From positions 56,393,880-56,457,879 of the forward strand of contig CP141132.1 of the NCBI GenBank assembly GCA_035236585.1: a stretch of DNA of 64,000 nucleotides. The letters are read 5' to 3'. Shown here piece by piece: positions 1-12,434 of the stretch. The notes under the pieces were generated by a model. It made no database searches and was not told the DNA's origin. It worked only from the letters and a program-made list of their open reading frames with translations. Source of the stretch: Warburgia ugandensis (Eukaryota > Streptophyta > Magnoliopsida > Canellales > Canellaceae). The stretch's first letter is position 1, and the number at the start of each line of letters is the position of its first letter. The position numbers were made by a program, and so were the translations under genes.

Positions 1-297
1 TTGATAATGCATGAATTATAAGTAAGAATGGAACTCATGGTGGACATGATTATGAGATGAACCTAAGATAAAACACAAATATATAAGCATGAAAGGAATA
101 ACTAATAGCCATGAAAAACTAATTACAAGGGTGATGCACACCCTCTAAGGGAAGTGCGCACCCTACTTAGAACTAATTTCATTCCCCAAAATCAACTTTT
201 AATCTATCTTCAATCATCCAAATATTAAACAACAATGAACATGCATATGAAATGGACAAGGGAATTTAAGGAGAAAGATGGCAAAGTACTTAATTTA

Positions 298-364
298 AGA
301 ACTACACACACACACACACACACACACACTTCCCACCTCATGAAATGGACAGGGAAATTTAAGC

Positions 365-398
<34 letters not shown>

Positions 399-400
399 CC
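298..400 (+). repeat. (CA)n arrays in a short tandem duplication
   Basis: Two CA runs (about 304..329 and 367..396), each followed by CTTCCCAC and preceded by GGAAATTTAAG-like sequence. The unit of about 65 bp is duplicated. Confidence 0.85.
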
Positions 401-1229
401 CACATCATAATTTAATCATCTTATTTTGCTTAAAGTTCTTTTATTACTACTGTTTTTGTACTTCTTTGGTTATCACATTTCTTTAGTTCTATAGGAGTGT
501 TTCTACAATATTTTGTGGTACAAGTAAACTTTGGAAGCTCAGTGTCAATCAAATATGTTCTAAATTTGGAAAGTAAACTTTGGTTGCATCTTTTCCACTA
601 AGAGATGTGAACTCGAAGTAGTGGACTTAAAGACTAGTGAAAGGTCAATGGGATTTATAGCCCTTTTACAAATATCTATACTAAGCAGGCTTATATTTTC
701 ATGCATCCTTTATCTGTTTTGCTTGTGGTTTGTTTGTCACATATCTTAGATATTATATATTTATGCGAATGGATGGAGACGAAGGCTCCTTTATTTATTT
801 ATTTTACTTAAACTATGTTTATCAGGGACATTACATTTGCATGCATTAAATTTCTAAGTTTGAAAAACAGAGGAGTCCTTGCTGATTTTTTTGTAGAAAT
901 GTGGGGATAATTTCTCTAAAAATCTTGATTTTTAGAAAAGAAACATGACACTCGAGATCTTTAAAGGCCAATTCACCTAATCGTGTTTAAGAACAAAAGA
1001 TGGGTGTATGTATGTGCTTGAGGACAAGTGGTAACTCAATTCTTAAGAATGACAAGTGGTCCTAGTGCACACTTGATCATTTTGATAAGAATGACTTATA
1101 ATGCATGACATACATGCAGGTTTACTACTAAATGCTTTAAGATGTATCTCTTGATTGTCGAATCGTAGTCGTAGTTGCTTACATAAAGCTAGATTGTTTC
1201 AGTCATATTTATATGAGTGCAAATGAATG
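401..1229. other. No gene recognised
   Basis: AT-rich sequence downstream of the copia relic in element orientation. RT and the 3' LTR of that element would be expected here but I see no motif. Confidence 0.5.
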
Positions 1230-2290
1230 CTACAAGTCAATAGAGGCGTACTGCCCTGATAAACCATTAGAACTACCAAAAAGATGTGCAACATTAGTGG
1301 GAGTAGGTGAGTTAAACCTAAGAATTATCATCATCATCTTCCATGATCGTCCATTCTGGAAAGGTGGAAACTTGTTTATGAACTTGAGTAGGCTCAAACA
1401 AATTAGGTGTAGTAAATGGGTACAAGCCTTCATCAAATACATCATGAGAGGCGACGTAACCAATGTCAGGCTAAAGACATAGATGCCCCTTATGCTTATG
1501 AATGTAACCAAGGAAAATACAAGGCAATGAACCTTCGTTCATCCTTGTTAGAAATATATTCATGCCAATAAAGAAAACATCTGCAGCCAAATACTTGAAG
1601 AGATGTATAAATAGGCTCTCTTTGAAAGAGTTTCCTATAGGGATATTTCATATAAGGCAATGAGAGGATGCACAATTTAGTAGAAACACTTGCAGAAAAT
1701 GCTTCAATACAATATTACTTTGCTAATCATGCATTAAAGTTCATAGAAAGTTCGAATTCCTAATATGTTGATGCTTCCTTTCAACGACACCATTTTGTTG
1801 AGGTGTTCCAAGACATGAGAGTTGAGGATTGGTACCATTAACAGCAAAATATTCTAAATAACTCTCCTCCTTGTGCTAACTGAAAATGTTTATCTTATGA
1901 TCCAAGAGATTTTCAATATACTTGTCAAAAGTAGCCCACAAAGTCTTTTTTCCTTATAAGAAGATACAACCAACTAAAATAAGAATAACCATCAATGAGC
2001 AAAGTACAATATTCAAAACCTTGAATAGATGAAATATGAGGCTTTCCTATAAATCACAATGTACTTTCATTAGCAGTTTATTATACAAATGTTTTGATCT
2101 TGAAAAAGGTAACCGGCACTCTTTCACATTTGGCAATTAACGCAATTGTCAAAATAGTCATTATTAACATCAATAAAATCATGGCTGGGAAGAAATCTAA
2201 TAATACATTGATGAGGATGGCCAAATCTCTTGTGCCATATTGTTCAGCCCAAGATCATCATATCACATTCAAACCTTGATAAAACTAAAG
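1230..2290 (-). pseudogene. Ty1/copia pol relic (pre-integrase and integrase)
   Basis: Minus-strand reading gives a GAG-pre-integrase-like RFGHPHQCIIRFLPSHDF with following CVNCQM (about 2230..2100). It then gives a near-perfect integrase motif GTPQQNGVVERKHQHI (1804..1757) and a CIFLGYIHKHKGHLCL block followed by VFDEGLYPF (about 1530..1400). These are in copia order. Stops and frameshifts lie between them. LTRs are not identified. Confidence 0.82.
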
Positions 2291-3170
2291 ATTATAAGAT
2301 CAAGAACTTACCTTCTAGAGTATGAAAGTCCTTGTCAGTCCACTCTAGTTGTGATGGCAAGCTTATCAGAAAAACTCCAATCTTTTCCTTCATGTAGAGG
2401 TGGCTCCAATTTGAACATAAAACATTAAACTTCAAACTTGACAAGAGAGAGAGATAGAAGAAGAAGAAGAAGAAGACTAGTGGAAGGGTACATTTTATCT
2501 TGTAATGGCTCTAGGTCGCCTCATCATTTACGTAGTAGTTTGGGTGAGTTTACAATATGAAAACTTCCACTAAACCTTCCGTTTTTGTGTTCAACACCAA
2601 TTAAGAAAGTTCTTTGACTTCTCTTTTTTATTTAACTTTCCAATTGTAGCTACAACAAGTTTATGTGTAATCTTTTAGGTTTCTTAATTTTGGTGATTTT
2701 TTTCTAATTAATTTATTCTAAGTGGGTCCTACCCAAGTTAACTCAAATATATTAAATCAAGTCTAACTTTGACTCTCTATGCTACACTCAATTTTGTCAT
2801 TAGATTACTATGGAAGGAGTCTTACATATGTAGGACCCACTAGTGATTACTATGAAAGAGATACAATAATATAATTATGTTATCCACCAATAATTATATT
2901 ACATTATCCTTCGAATTAAAAAAATTGTAATATTGATCTTATATTATCAAACTAGTAACTTTTGAGTCATTTTATCAAATTGCACCCTTATATTTCCAAA
3001 CTCACCTATGTAGTCTATTTGGGGCTTGCGGATTACATTTAACTAGATGCTCGAGGTCATATGCTCATGGGCTTCTCATCATTTATTAATGACTCTATTA
3101 GATCAATTTTATCAACTACTATACATGAATTTCTCAAGTCTACTTATGATGGTCCCCTCCTAAATATTGA
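2291..3170. other. No gene recognised
   Basis: AT-rich, with a short GAA run at 2458..2475. Nothing coding. Confidence 0.5.
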
Positions 3171-4858
3171 TGTGGTTTTAAGTTAAAACTCACAAGTGCA
3201 CGAATCAATTATAGTAATTCACATGAGTAGGTCCCACAAGGAATCGAACAGTTGTGATGTTAATGATCCTTAGATCATTCAACCTAGCCAAAGATAGTGA
3301 AATCTTTTTCATAAACTACAAATGGAAGATTAATACATGAATAATGGAATTATGCTAAAACTAAAACATGCTAAAATTAACAACTTTTCCTCAAAACACA
3401 CACTTTCTAAAAATAAAATTTTCCTAAATTAAAAACTTTCTAAATTTGAAATTAAGTAACTTTCCTAAATCTAACTTTCCAAACATGAGATTTAGCAACT
3501 ATGACAAAATCAATTATTTTCCTAAACTAAGAATTAGAAACTAACTAAGATGCAAACTTGTAAACAATGGAATGTAAATTAACTACAACTAAACAAGAAA
3601 ACTAATGGAAAAGAATCACTAATCAAGCAATCAAAAGAGAACTATCCAAGTATCATGCATATGACCATAGAATGGTACACATGATTTATGGGATAGGAAT
3701 GGGTCTACTTAACTAATTTAAAAACCTAGAACATGCAATTTAACTTAAACCTTAACTAAGCAATCTAACACTCTAATTAGGACCTTGAAAAATCAAGCAA
3801 ACATGAAACAGAGAGGGCTAGAAATTAAACAAACAAAAAAATCCATCCAAAAAATTCCACTAGCATGCAATTTTGATCATTCAACTAATGGGCATGGAAA
3901 AGATCTAATTAAGCACTTCTAATGCAATCGACATTCAAGAATTAAGATCATTAACTACTGGAAACAAGTATGAACTAGAAATTTCAAATCACACTATTGA
4001 ATCAAAGCAACATCCATCAACATAGCAAGCATATACATGTAATCCAAATCTGAAATTTATGTTCTATTACAATGAATGCTCCTTGTTATTAAAAAACCCA
4101 AAAATAAATGCTAAACCTTCTTTAATATTCTAACATCAATCCTAAGATCAATGAAAAACCAATAGAAAGTATAGGCAAAGCTTGAGGAACACTAAGGAAA
4201 CCAATAAGGAGTTCAATGAAACCAAAGGAAACACTAATGACAGTGAAAAGCAAGGAAAAGAATAGATTCAAGGTAAATTTTTCTTGGCAATCACTTCAAG
4301 GGGAAAATGACCTTGTATCTAAGCAAGAAGATGCAAAAGAATGGAAATGCAAGATAATTGCCTAAGCATGAAACTAAAAAGGATTCAAAAGCAATGAAGA
4401 TTGAAGATAAGCAAGTAACCTTTAATGAAGAACTAGAGGGCAAAGGCTTGGAATCATGCAATGGAACACTAGGAAGAAGAGAGCAGCCACCATAGGAGAA
4501 AATATGGAATGCACAAAAGGGAAGAGTTGAAGGAAAAGGATGCCTCCTCACTTTGGAGTAGGTGTTCTTTTCTTCCTCCAAAAATTGTTCTTGTTAAATC
4601 CTTTTTTTGCTCTTTTATATTTTGTTTCCTAAGTTTTTTAGGGTAGCTCCAAGTACAGGTAGGGTGGGGATGAAAAATAAAGGGAATTGGATAGCTAGGA
4701 TTATATTTAGAAGGCTGCCTAGTGTTTTAGCAAAGAGGAGACAAGGTTGTCAAAGTTAGAATGCATGAAAGTGGAAGATGCCACTCTTTTGGGAGGAGGC
4801 ATCTTCCCCCTTCAAAAATCATGGATCTCCTTAAAAATAGCATTGCTTGGTTGGATAA

Positions 4859-4922
<64 letters not shown>

Positions 4923-5675
4923 GATTGGTAAGGTAGTTTCCTAGGAAGTGGGGATTGGTTGGATGGTTGGAATGAGAGTTTAAGAAGGTGGGGAAGTCTT
5001 AGAAAGATAGGACTCTTGAATCGAAAGTGAAATTCATAGTGATATTTAGTGGCGAGGTGGAAAATAAGAAAAAAGTGGGGAAAACATTAAAATTGAAGAG
5101 CTATCTTCCTATTGGTTCTAATGCTACCTTATCCTAATGAATTTTCTTCAAAATATCTTCATAAATTCCAAGGATAATTTTTTAGATTTTTCTCCAATCA
5201 TAGCTTTCCATTTAGCTTGGCTTATGTGGCTTAAGTGAAACCCTTGCAAAGGTAGTGGACTTTGCATGACTTATGTATGGATCCACTTTAGCCACCTTTG
5301 GCTCCTCTAATTGCATCCATTGCTTGTCCTAAAGATGATCTTGACCTTTGACTCACTTTGGATTGATGATTGTGAAGCTTTGACTCAATCTTTTGATCTT
5401 AATCTTCCATCTTCTTCTCAATCGATCTCAACCATCGAATTACCTTCTTGCTTCCTACAAAAAGTTAAAAACTTTAATTAAATCTTTAAAAAATGTCATT
5501 AATCACATACTTACCTTATATTATCCTTTGGACCTAAAAAATATCAAATTTTTGAGTCATTAGGTTAAAAATGCATAAGTTACAAATTTTTGGTTAAAAC
5601 TCTATTTTACCCCTATAAGTTATAACACGTGTGTAACTAATTGAGTAGTTTTTATGCAAAATTGAACGCTTATCA
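3171..5675 (-). repeat. Long LTR of Athila/Tat type, apparently solo
   Basis: On the minus strand it begins TGATAAGCGTTCAATTTTGC and ends near GATTCCTTGTGGGACC, GATTCGTGCACTTGTGAG and TTAAAACCACA. Both ends match those of the LTR at 58230..60920. Length about 2.5 kb. No primer site follows its 3' end and no gag or pol is next to it, hence probably solo. Contains a 60-bp GA microsatellite. Confidence 0.55.
4862..4921 (+). repeat. (GA)n microsatellite
   Basis: About 30 GA units inside the long LTR. Confidence 0.95.
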
Positions 5676-6341
5676 AAAAAAATTTCATGAGAGTGGGTTC
5701 TGTATTGAGCATCTCATACTCTCGCTGAGTCTAATATCTTTCTTAAAGTATCTGTGTATCACCTGAAGTTAGATTTTATATCTTGATGGCTCAAAAAAAT
5801 ACTGGGTCCACTTTAAGTTATTGACCTCCCAAATCTAAGAGCACAAATGGTTATGTTTTGTCTAGATCATTTCTTTAGTAATGTCCACCAAATCTTCTAA
5901 CATGTAGTGCTCATGTCCAATGTATAGATACACTTTAGTTCGTCATCATATGTGCCTTAAGGCTCTACCAAAATGGTTGAAAAAGTTAGTTTTTAATCTT
6001 AATAGTAAAATCACATGTAATTAATATTCTCGAATGTAGATTCCTAGTTCAATTCTCACTCAAGGATGATTTTAGGTTTGTAAGAATCCAATATTTCATT
6101 TCTTCTTGTCTGTGAAATTGCATCGCCTTACATGGAATTCCTACAATGTCTTTTAAGGGTCATGATTGTGATCTCATGACTAACCACTAAGTGACATTAG
6201 AGTATAACTACGAAGTTGTAGCTAGAACACAGAATTAATGTAATAATAAATCTTATTCATGATGTAAACTTTTGATTAATTAATTATTGACTTAAGAGTG
6301 CATACATTCTCAACACATACATCACTAGATGTTGTACAACT
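5676..6341. other. Spacer between two LTR elements
   Basis: AT-rich, no motif found. Confidence 0.5.
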
Positions 6342-6908
6342 TGTCACAAGGTTGCAATTTCACCTTTGTTAAGCTTGTGCCGCACTTGTGCACAATTCCT
6401 TTGCAAAGCACAAGTCAGCCTTCAACTCCCACTCTCACTTGCTAGGGCTACATTCACTCACCCACAAAAGCAAATAGAGGAACTCAGAAATGAGACTTAC
6501 TCAAAGAGAACCTATTATCCCTTACTTGAACTCAATTGAGTAATCTAAGTTGAGCTAATTACAGATGAGAAGCTAACCCCTAGTTATGCATGCTCACCCC
6601 CATCCACTTCCTCAAGGGACAGCTAGTATTATTCCAAGTGTCAATACATCAATGGTCTAGATCGCATTCTAGAACCCTCCTACTCTTTCTAGATTGCTCT
6701 ATTATTCTCCTAGAATATTCTAGACTACTACATAAGGTCTAAGATATTTACAAGGATTTCTCCAGAAACCAGGCCTTCTAGAATCAGCCTTACACCAAAG
6801 ATCCAAGAACACAGTCTTATGTCCTTTCGGCCACTTTCATGAGTTGAGCAAACCTCCCTTAGAGCTTGCAAGCCTTGGTCATAGGTCTTGTAAAGCAAAT
6901 ATGTGACA
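6342..6908 (-). repeat. 3' LTR of the short LTR element
   Basis: Begins TGTCACAAGG and ends ATGTGACA on the plus strand; partner of 7821..8386. Confidence 0.82.
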
Positions 6909-7820
6909 TTCTCTCCTGCTTGATAATGTCGACGCCCTCGTCGACACATCTCCACTAGTGTCTTAAGCTTCCCCTTTGGCACATCCCATGTTGTCTTATG
7001 ATCCTCATGAGAAGCCCTATCGCTCCTCTCTTCTAATACATTGGCATGCAGTCACTCTTGTGCTCCATGGGGACTTTCTTTGTCTCCTTTATATTGTGTG
7101 CACTCTTGCACACTTGTGCACCATTACACCGACGAGAGTTATCATGCCTCTTGCGCCCCTGCACTATTGACCTTCACGTTGTGCTTCCCGCAAGTCAATG
7201 TGGCAACTACCAGCCACTGTGCTCCCTGCACGTCTCTACTTGGTCTTGTTCCTCTTGGAGCTCACTTGTTGTGGCACACTCCTCACTATGCCATTGGTTG
7301 TATCAACCTCCTTGTTGATCATCATTTTCCCCTAGGACTTATGAGACCTAAGCCACCTGATAACACCTAAGCATGGTAAGCCTAGTGGTGCTGTCTCCAC
7401 ACTCATTGTGAATTCCCTTGCTAGTTCCAAACTATCCATTTTCTCATCTAGACTGATGCCTTGCATTCCATAGACTCAAGGCAATCAGACATGCACTCCA
7501 CTCCTTTAGTAGACTTAGCATCCAGAACCTTAGATGCCTCAAACATACTTTGCATGATGTCTTTGAGGCTATGCAAGGCATCTATGAATGAAAATAGTCA
7601 AATAGAGTCTATTCGAACTTACCAAACCGAGCATCCAAAGGAGAAAGTCGAGCATCCAAAACCAACTTCGATGATGGGTTTCTAGACTTCTCTCACCTAG
7701 ACTTTTGTTGAACCTCCAATGGCATGTTGGTCACTTCTGACTCACTTGCCATGATATTGCCTCTAGATTTCACCAATTCTTGAATAAGTAGCTCCCACTT
7801 AGATCTGCTCTGATACCAAC

Positions 7821-8386
7821 TGTCATAGGGTCATAGTTTCACCTTTGCTAAACCCGTACTGCACTCATGCGCAACTCCTTTGCAAAGCACAAGTCAACCT
7901 TCAACTCTCACTCTCACTTGCTAGGGCTACACTTACTCACCCACAAAAGCAATGAGAGGAACTCAAAAATTAGACTTACTAAAAGAGAACTTGTTATCTC
8001 TTGAACTCAATTGAGTAATCTAAGTTGAGATGATTATAAATGAGGAGTTAATCCCTATTTATACATATGCTCACCCCCATCCACCTCCTCAATGGACAGC
8101 TAGGATTTTTCCAAGTGTCAATACATCAATAGTCCATATCGTATTCTAGAACCCTCCTACTCTTTCTAGATTACTCTAATATTCTCCTAGAGTATTCTAG
8201 ACTACTACAGAAGGTCTAAGATATTTACAAGGATTTCTCTAGAAACCAGGCATTCTGGAATTAGGCCTTGCACCACAAATCCAAGAACACAGTCCTAAGT
8301 CCTTTAGTCCACTTCCATGAGTTGAGCAAACCTCCCTTAGAGCCTGAAGGCCTTGGTAATGAGTCTTGCAAAGCAAGTCCATGACA
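7821..8386 (-). repeat. 5' LTR of the short LTR element
   Basis: Begins TGTCATAGGG and ends CCATGACA on the plus strand; adjoins the primer binding site. Confidence 0.82.
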
Positions 8387-8472
8387 AACCACTCTAATTT
8401 AACATTACCTTTATTACCACTAAGTCATACAAAAAATGTAAGTCACCCCTGTGCCAAAATCCTTTTTTTCCT

Positions 8473-8627
8473 AAAAAGGGCAGCCCTGGTGCACAAAGCT
8501 CCCGCCTATGCGGGGTCTGGAGAAGGGGCAGGCCACAATGGCCTAAAGTAGCGAGCCTTACCTTGCATTTTTTCAAGAGGCTGATTCCACGCCTTGAACC
8601 CGTGACCTCAAGATCACATGACAACAA
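8473..8627 (-). mobile_element. Au-type SINE, 5'-truncated
   Basis: tRNA-derived SINE read on the minus strand: B-box-like GGTTCAAGGC, then GCAAGGTAAGGCTCGC and the GGGCTGCC-T end. The A-box head is missing. CTTTTTTTCCT flanks both sides (8462..8472, 8628..8638), an 11-bp target duplication. It lies in the copia gag-protease relic. Confidence 0.88.
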
Positions 8628-8663
8628 CTTTTTTTCCTCTAATCCTTTATACAACATCCACAA

Positions 8664-9783
8664 ATTAGTATAGCAGGCCTTCTGAATATTAGGAACAACA
8701 AGAACTCTTTTAAGGGAAGAGAAGTATGTGCATAAGAAATGAAACCTTCACGGAGATGTGATATCAACAAATGACTCTATTACCAACCACAACTGTGTCA
8801 AGCCCGAAATGAGAAGTTAGATAATTGAGAGTAATTAGATTGACATTTATGTGGGCTCTAGTGTTAGGCTTCCATTTCTTATAATCTTGAGCAAATTGCA
8901 TCTCGGCAAAGTGCCTAAAGGAGATCTTCAAGTTAATAGGAAAATTTGAGATGATGCAACCGGTGAAGTGCATCATAACCCCTCTTCTTGCAAATTTGGC
9001 AAGTTTAAAAAATAGTTGATCCTTATATACTTGTTTTTTATCCTTGAGTATCATTGCGAGGCACCATTTTAAATTGTATAGTAGGCATAAACCATTTTTC
9101 TTTTGAATTATAAGATTTACCAATTTTCTTGGGAAACCTATTACCTCCATTTGAGGGTGGATCTCCATATGATTTTTACTATAGAAGGCTTGGATGTGAA
9201 CAATTGATTTGCCTTTGTTGCGTAGATCGTGACTTTGTAACAACGGCAAGATCTCAGCAATATGAGATAGGTGGTTTCAATATGGTAGCAGTAGAGTCCT
9301 CATACTGCGATCCTAAACTAATCACAAGGCAAACACCTTGGTTCTGTCCTGAATTGGCTTCCCGGTTGCAATTTGTTCATTGTAAGTAAACTTAAAAAGA
9401 CGAAGATACTCTGACAATGGAGACGTATCCTTTTAGAGAGACTGAAGTTCTTGTAGAAGACCAAACTCTTGTGCTTGACAATCTTGGGCAAAGGCATATT
9501 CTAATGCTCTCCAAACTTCAACAGAGTTACAATGCCAACTACACTTCCTAGTACTTTAGATAAAGTCCCCATCCATGCAACCAGATATGGATTCTCCACG
9601 TTTCATTATAAATCTGATGAGTCTATTTCTGAGACAGTCGTCGTTAATGAAGCCAAGCAAATGCTGGCTCTCTATTAAGGCACAGATATCTGCATGCCAG
9701 AGCAAGAAGTTGGATTGCTTGTGTTCAAGCAAGAACAAGTTTGCAATATTGAGCTGTGAAGGATTAAGGTAGCGTGAAGTCAC
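8664..9783 (-). pseudogene. Ty1/copia gag-protease relic
   Basis: Minus-strand pieces in order: gag N-terminus LEHKQSNFLLWHADICALIE (9783..9556), gag core EVWRALEYAFAQDCQAQEFG and EYLRLFKFTYNEQI (about 9520..9350), the remains of a zinc knuckle, and a protease-to-linker region ending TLNYLTSHFGLDTVVVGN (about 8790). VLVVPNIQKACY (about 8690) then corresponds to the LKNVLHVP-type block. Several frames are used. The element is interrupted by a SINE at 8473. Confidence 0.75.
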
Positions 9784-9925
9784 TAATTTCTAACTAGTTG
9801 AAGAAGGAAATAATAGTTGTTAAAAGAAAAAGAAAGCACGTCTAAGACTCCTACTAGAAAAGAAAAGAGAATCATTTTAAGAAAAAGAAAAAAAGAAAGA
9901 AAGAAAGAAAAAGGGACGATGCTTG

Positions 9926-9940
9926 TGCCTCTCATACCAT
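9926..9940 (-). other. Degenerate Met-tRNA primer site of the copia relic
   Basis: Minus strand reads ATGGTATGAGAGGCA, close to TGGTATCAGAGC. It lies about 150 bp upstream of the gag start, where a primer site is expected. The LTR before it was not delimited. Confidence 0.4.
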
Positions 9941-9944
9941 CAGC

Positions 9945-10636
9945 ACAACCAAGATAGAATTGTTTTCTGAGCATACTAATTGAGGTGGAGGACAAACAGA
10001 GGTCATTATAGTATTTATCATGTACATTGTATTTCATGCAAGTGTCTCTCACAGATCACATATAAGTGTCGTGTGAATGAAATAATGATATCATAGTAAT
10101 TATCGAATCACATAATGAACTAACATCGAGTTATCATATTCTTATGGGTTGTTGTGATAGGGTTCCACTATCATTGGGTTGTTGCGATGGACTTCATCCT
10201 TCGACTATTCCATGAGTGAGACAGACATCCTGGGTCACCAATACCGTATTAGTTGACATCTCTTTGCAACAAAAAGATCATCTGGTTCTATGATGCCATA
10301 TGAACCAAGCTGTGTATGCAAAAATATTAAGCATACTTCTTTCAATCTGTCTTTTATAAGGAATTCTTTTCCTCGATTCATCAAATAAGGATAGTAATTA
10401 TTCAAATGAATAGGGTTACATTAACGACAAGGAATGCACATTTCCATGCTTTCCTAGCTCTTTAGCAAGTTAATGATGCATGGATCACAGATTCCTATTA
10501 TTGATTGTCACATGAAAATCAAAGAGTAGAAGAGAGATTTGGAAGAAAACCCAAGTTGTTCCAGTAGGAAGTTCTCCACAAGGGCCTGCCAGAAAAATAT
10601 ATTCACCCTTGGTTGACAAGACAATTGCTAAAGAAG
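9945..10636. other. Possible LTR of the copia relic
   Basis: Lies upstream of the copia relic's primer site and could contain its 5' LTR, but no partner repeat was found. Confidence 0.3.
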
Positions 10637-11072
10637 TTAGTCATTTGGAAAACCCACCACCATCAACGAATGATTGTTTGTAAGACAAACTCTTCTATCC
10701 ACGCTATTACTGATTGATAATTGTATGCTTGAAATGTCCCAGGGAATAGAAGTAGACTCTCTCTCTCTCTCTCTAATCAATTTCTCATTCCAATTACCCT
10801 CAGCAGTAATCAGGATATCCATTGCTTCAATCAAATCAGTAGCAACATGGCCCATACCAGCAAGAATATCTTTCAAACCCAGCACCCACATATCCTGCCC
10901 AATCTTAATGTTTCTACCGTCACCCACTTGCCACCTTAGAGACTTTGCAATACCGCTCCTCACTTCAAAGATATTTTTCCACATGATAGAGACTACTCTG
11001 GTGCACCTTCATAAAAGAATGGTTATCCAGGTATTTAGGCTGAATACACCTCTTCCACAAGGTGTCAACTGA
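10637..11072 (-). pseudogene. L1-like LINE fragment (after the RT domain)
   Basis: Minus-strand reading KYLDNHSFMKVHQSSLYH (one frame) then MWKNIFEVRSGIAKSLRWQV, GDGRNIKIGQDMW (another). This is the conserved W..I...R..I..G.RW.VGDG..I....D.W block that follows reverse transcriptase in plant L1 elements. Remainder of the LINE is absent. Confidence 0.75.
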
Positions 11073-11186
11073 CACCTCATTTCTAATCTAATTATATCAC
11101 AGGCCATTAGACTGTTTGATCTGATCTTAGTTCACTTGGAACCATTGGATGTAGACCGCCAATCATTAAAGCATCAAATCTTAGTA

Positions 11187-12425
11187 GGGTTTTTTGCAAA
11201 AGTGCCATTACATTTTTCCCATTTTACAAAAAAATCCAATATTTTCTTGATTTTGCAAATTTGCCACATAAGTTTTACACATCTTTGCAACAATACCATT
11301 ATGTTGCTTTTTCATTCCTAATTCTCATTTAAAATTTTCATCTTTGCCCTCATTTGCCACCAACAGCTCCCCATTTCTGGTAACATCCACCTTCACCGGC
11401 CCCCACCCTACTGTTTACGACCCCTGCGCGCCCGCACCCCCCAAACCAAACCCCCCGCCCCGCCCCACCCCCAAATCGCCATTTCTGTCACAGTCCCTCC
11501 CCTGTGTTTCTGGTGCCCAGCCACCTGACCCCTATTTCCCATGCATCCCCACCACACCCCTCACAGCTCCCCCTCCAGGCATTTCCATCACCGCCCCTGC
11601 ATTTCAGGCGCCCGACGGCCTCCCACCCCATCGTCCATTAACAACCAGCCATACCCCCAGCCGATCGACAGACTGCTTGCCTCGCACCCTTGCAGCCTCT
11701 GATTCTGACGCATCACCCCCACCCCCCCCCACCCGCCGGCAATCCCTGTTTTCGATGCCTCCCCCGGCCGCACCCCACGTTGGTGTCTATGAGTTACCTA
11801 GTCTGCCAGACAAAGATAATATCAAAATTTTAGTAAAAACTAATAGGGAATGGCATTTTTGCAAAGATGTGTAAAAAATAATGGCAAATTTGCTAAATCA
11901 AGAAAATGTTCGATTATTTTACAAAGTGCCCAGCCACCTGACCCCTATTTCCCATGCATCCCCACCACACCCCTCACAACCCCCACTCCAGGCATTTCCG
12001 TCACCGCCGCTGCATTTCAGGCGCCCGACCGCCTCCCACCCCATCGCCCATTAACAACCCGCCATACCCCCATCCGATCGACAGACTGCTTGCCTCGCAC
12101 CCTTGCAGCCTCTGATTCTGATACTTCCCCCCACCCCCACATGATCAGCAGCCTGCTTGCCTTGCCCCTAACCCCCTGCTTTCTGGCTTATCCACCCCCC
12201 GCAATCCCTGTTTTCAATGCCTCCCCTGGCCACACCCCCATCGGACGTTGGTGTCTATGAGTTACCTAGTCTATTAAAGACGGATAATATCAAAATTTCG
12301 TAAAAACTAATAATGGCATTTTTGCAAAGATGTGTAAAAAAATAATGGCAAATTTGCTAAATCAAGAAAATGTTCGATTATTTTGCAAAATGGGCAAAAT
12401 GAAATGACATTTTTGCAAAAAACCC
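11187..12425 (+). mobile_element. MULE-like transposon with internal tandem duplication
   Basis: Terminal inverted repeats of about 115 bp (11187..11303 and 12311..12425) start GGGTTTTTTGCAAAA. A 9-bp flank ATCTTAGTA/ATCTTAATA (11178..11186, 12426..12434, one mismatch) is the length expected of Mutator-like elements. The 9-bp duplication and long TIRs support the class; no transposase is present, so it is non-autonomous. The interior is very C-rich, unlike the AT-rich surroundings. Strand is arbitrary. Confidence 0.8.
11513..12355 (+). repeat. 423-bp tandem duplication inside the MULE
   Basis: Unit 1 (from 11513) and unit 2 (from 11936) share CAGCCACCTGACCCCTATTT, CCCATGCATCCCCACCACAC and the downstream GATCGACAGACTGCTTGCC. 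The unit includes part of the right TIR, so a partial TIR copy (about 11850..11935) lies in mid-element. Confidence 0.85.
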
Positions 12426-12434
12426 ATCTTAATA

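Larger units (their letters stand above)
6342..8386 (-). mobile_element. Short non-autonomous LTR retrotransposon
   Basis: Two direct repeats (6342..6908 and 7821..8386, about 566 bp) start TGTCA and end TGACA. On the minus strand the right-hand LTR is followed after two bases by TGGTATCAGAGCAG, a perfect Met-tRNA primer site (7805..7818). The interior is only about 0.9 kb and encodes no recognisable gag or pol. A purine-rich GCAGGAGAGAA precedes the other LTR. LTRs differ at about one position in seven, so it is old. No 5-bp target duplication is seen. Confidence 0.82.

Noticed and set aside
4291..4581. 96-codon minus frame
   Set aside because: Inside the long LTR, with no motif.
8764..9249. 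161-codon minus frame as a host gene
   Set aside because: Its C-terminal part matches the copia protease-linker region and flanking frames match copia gag, so it is part of a relic.
11344..11874. 176-codon proline-rich open frame
   Set aside because: It lies within a MULE and results from C-rich duplicated sequence. It runs into the TIR copy and lacks domain features.
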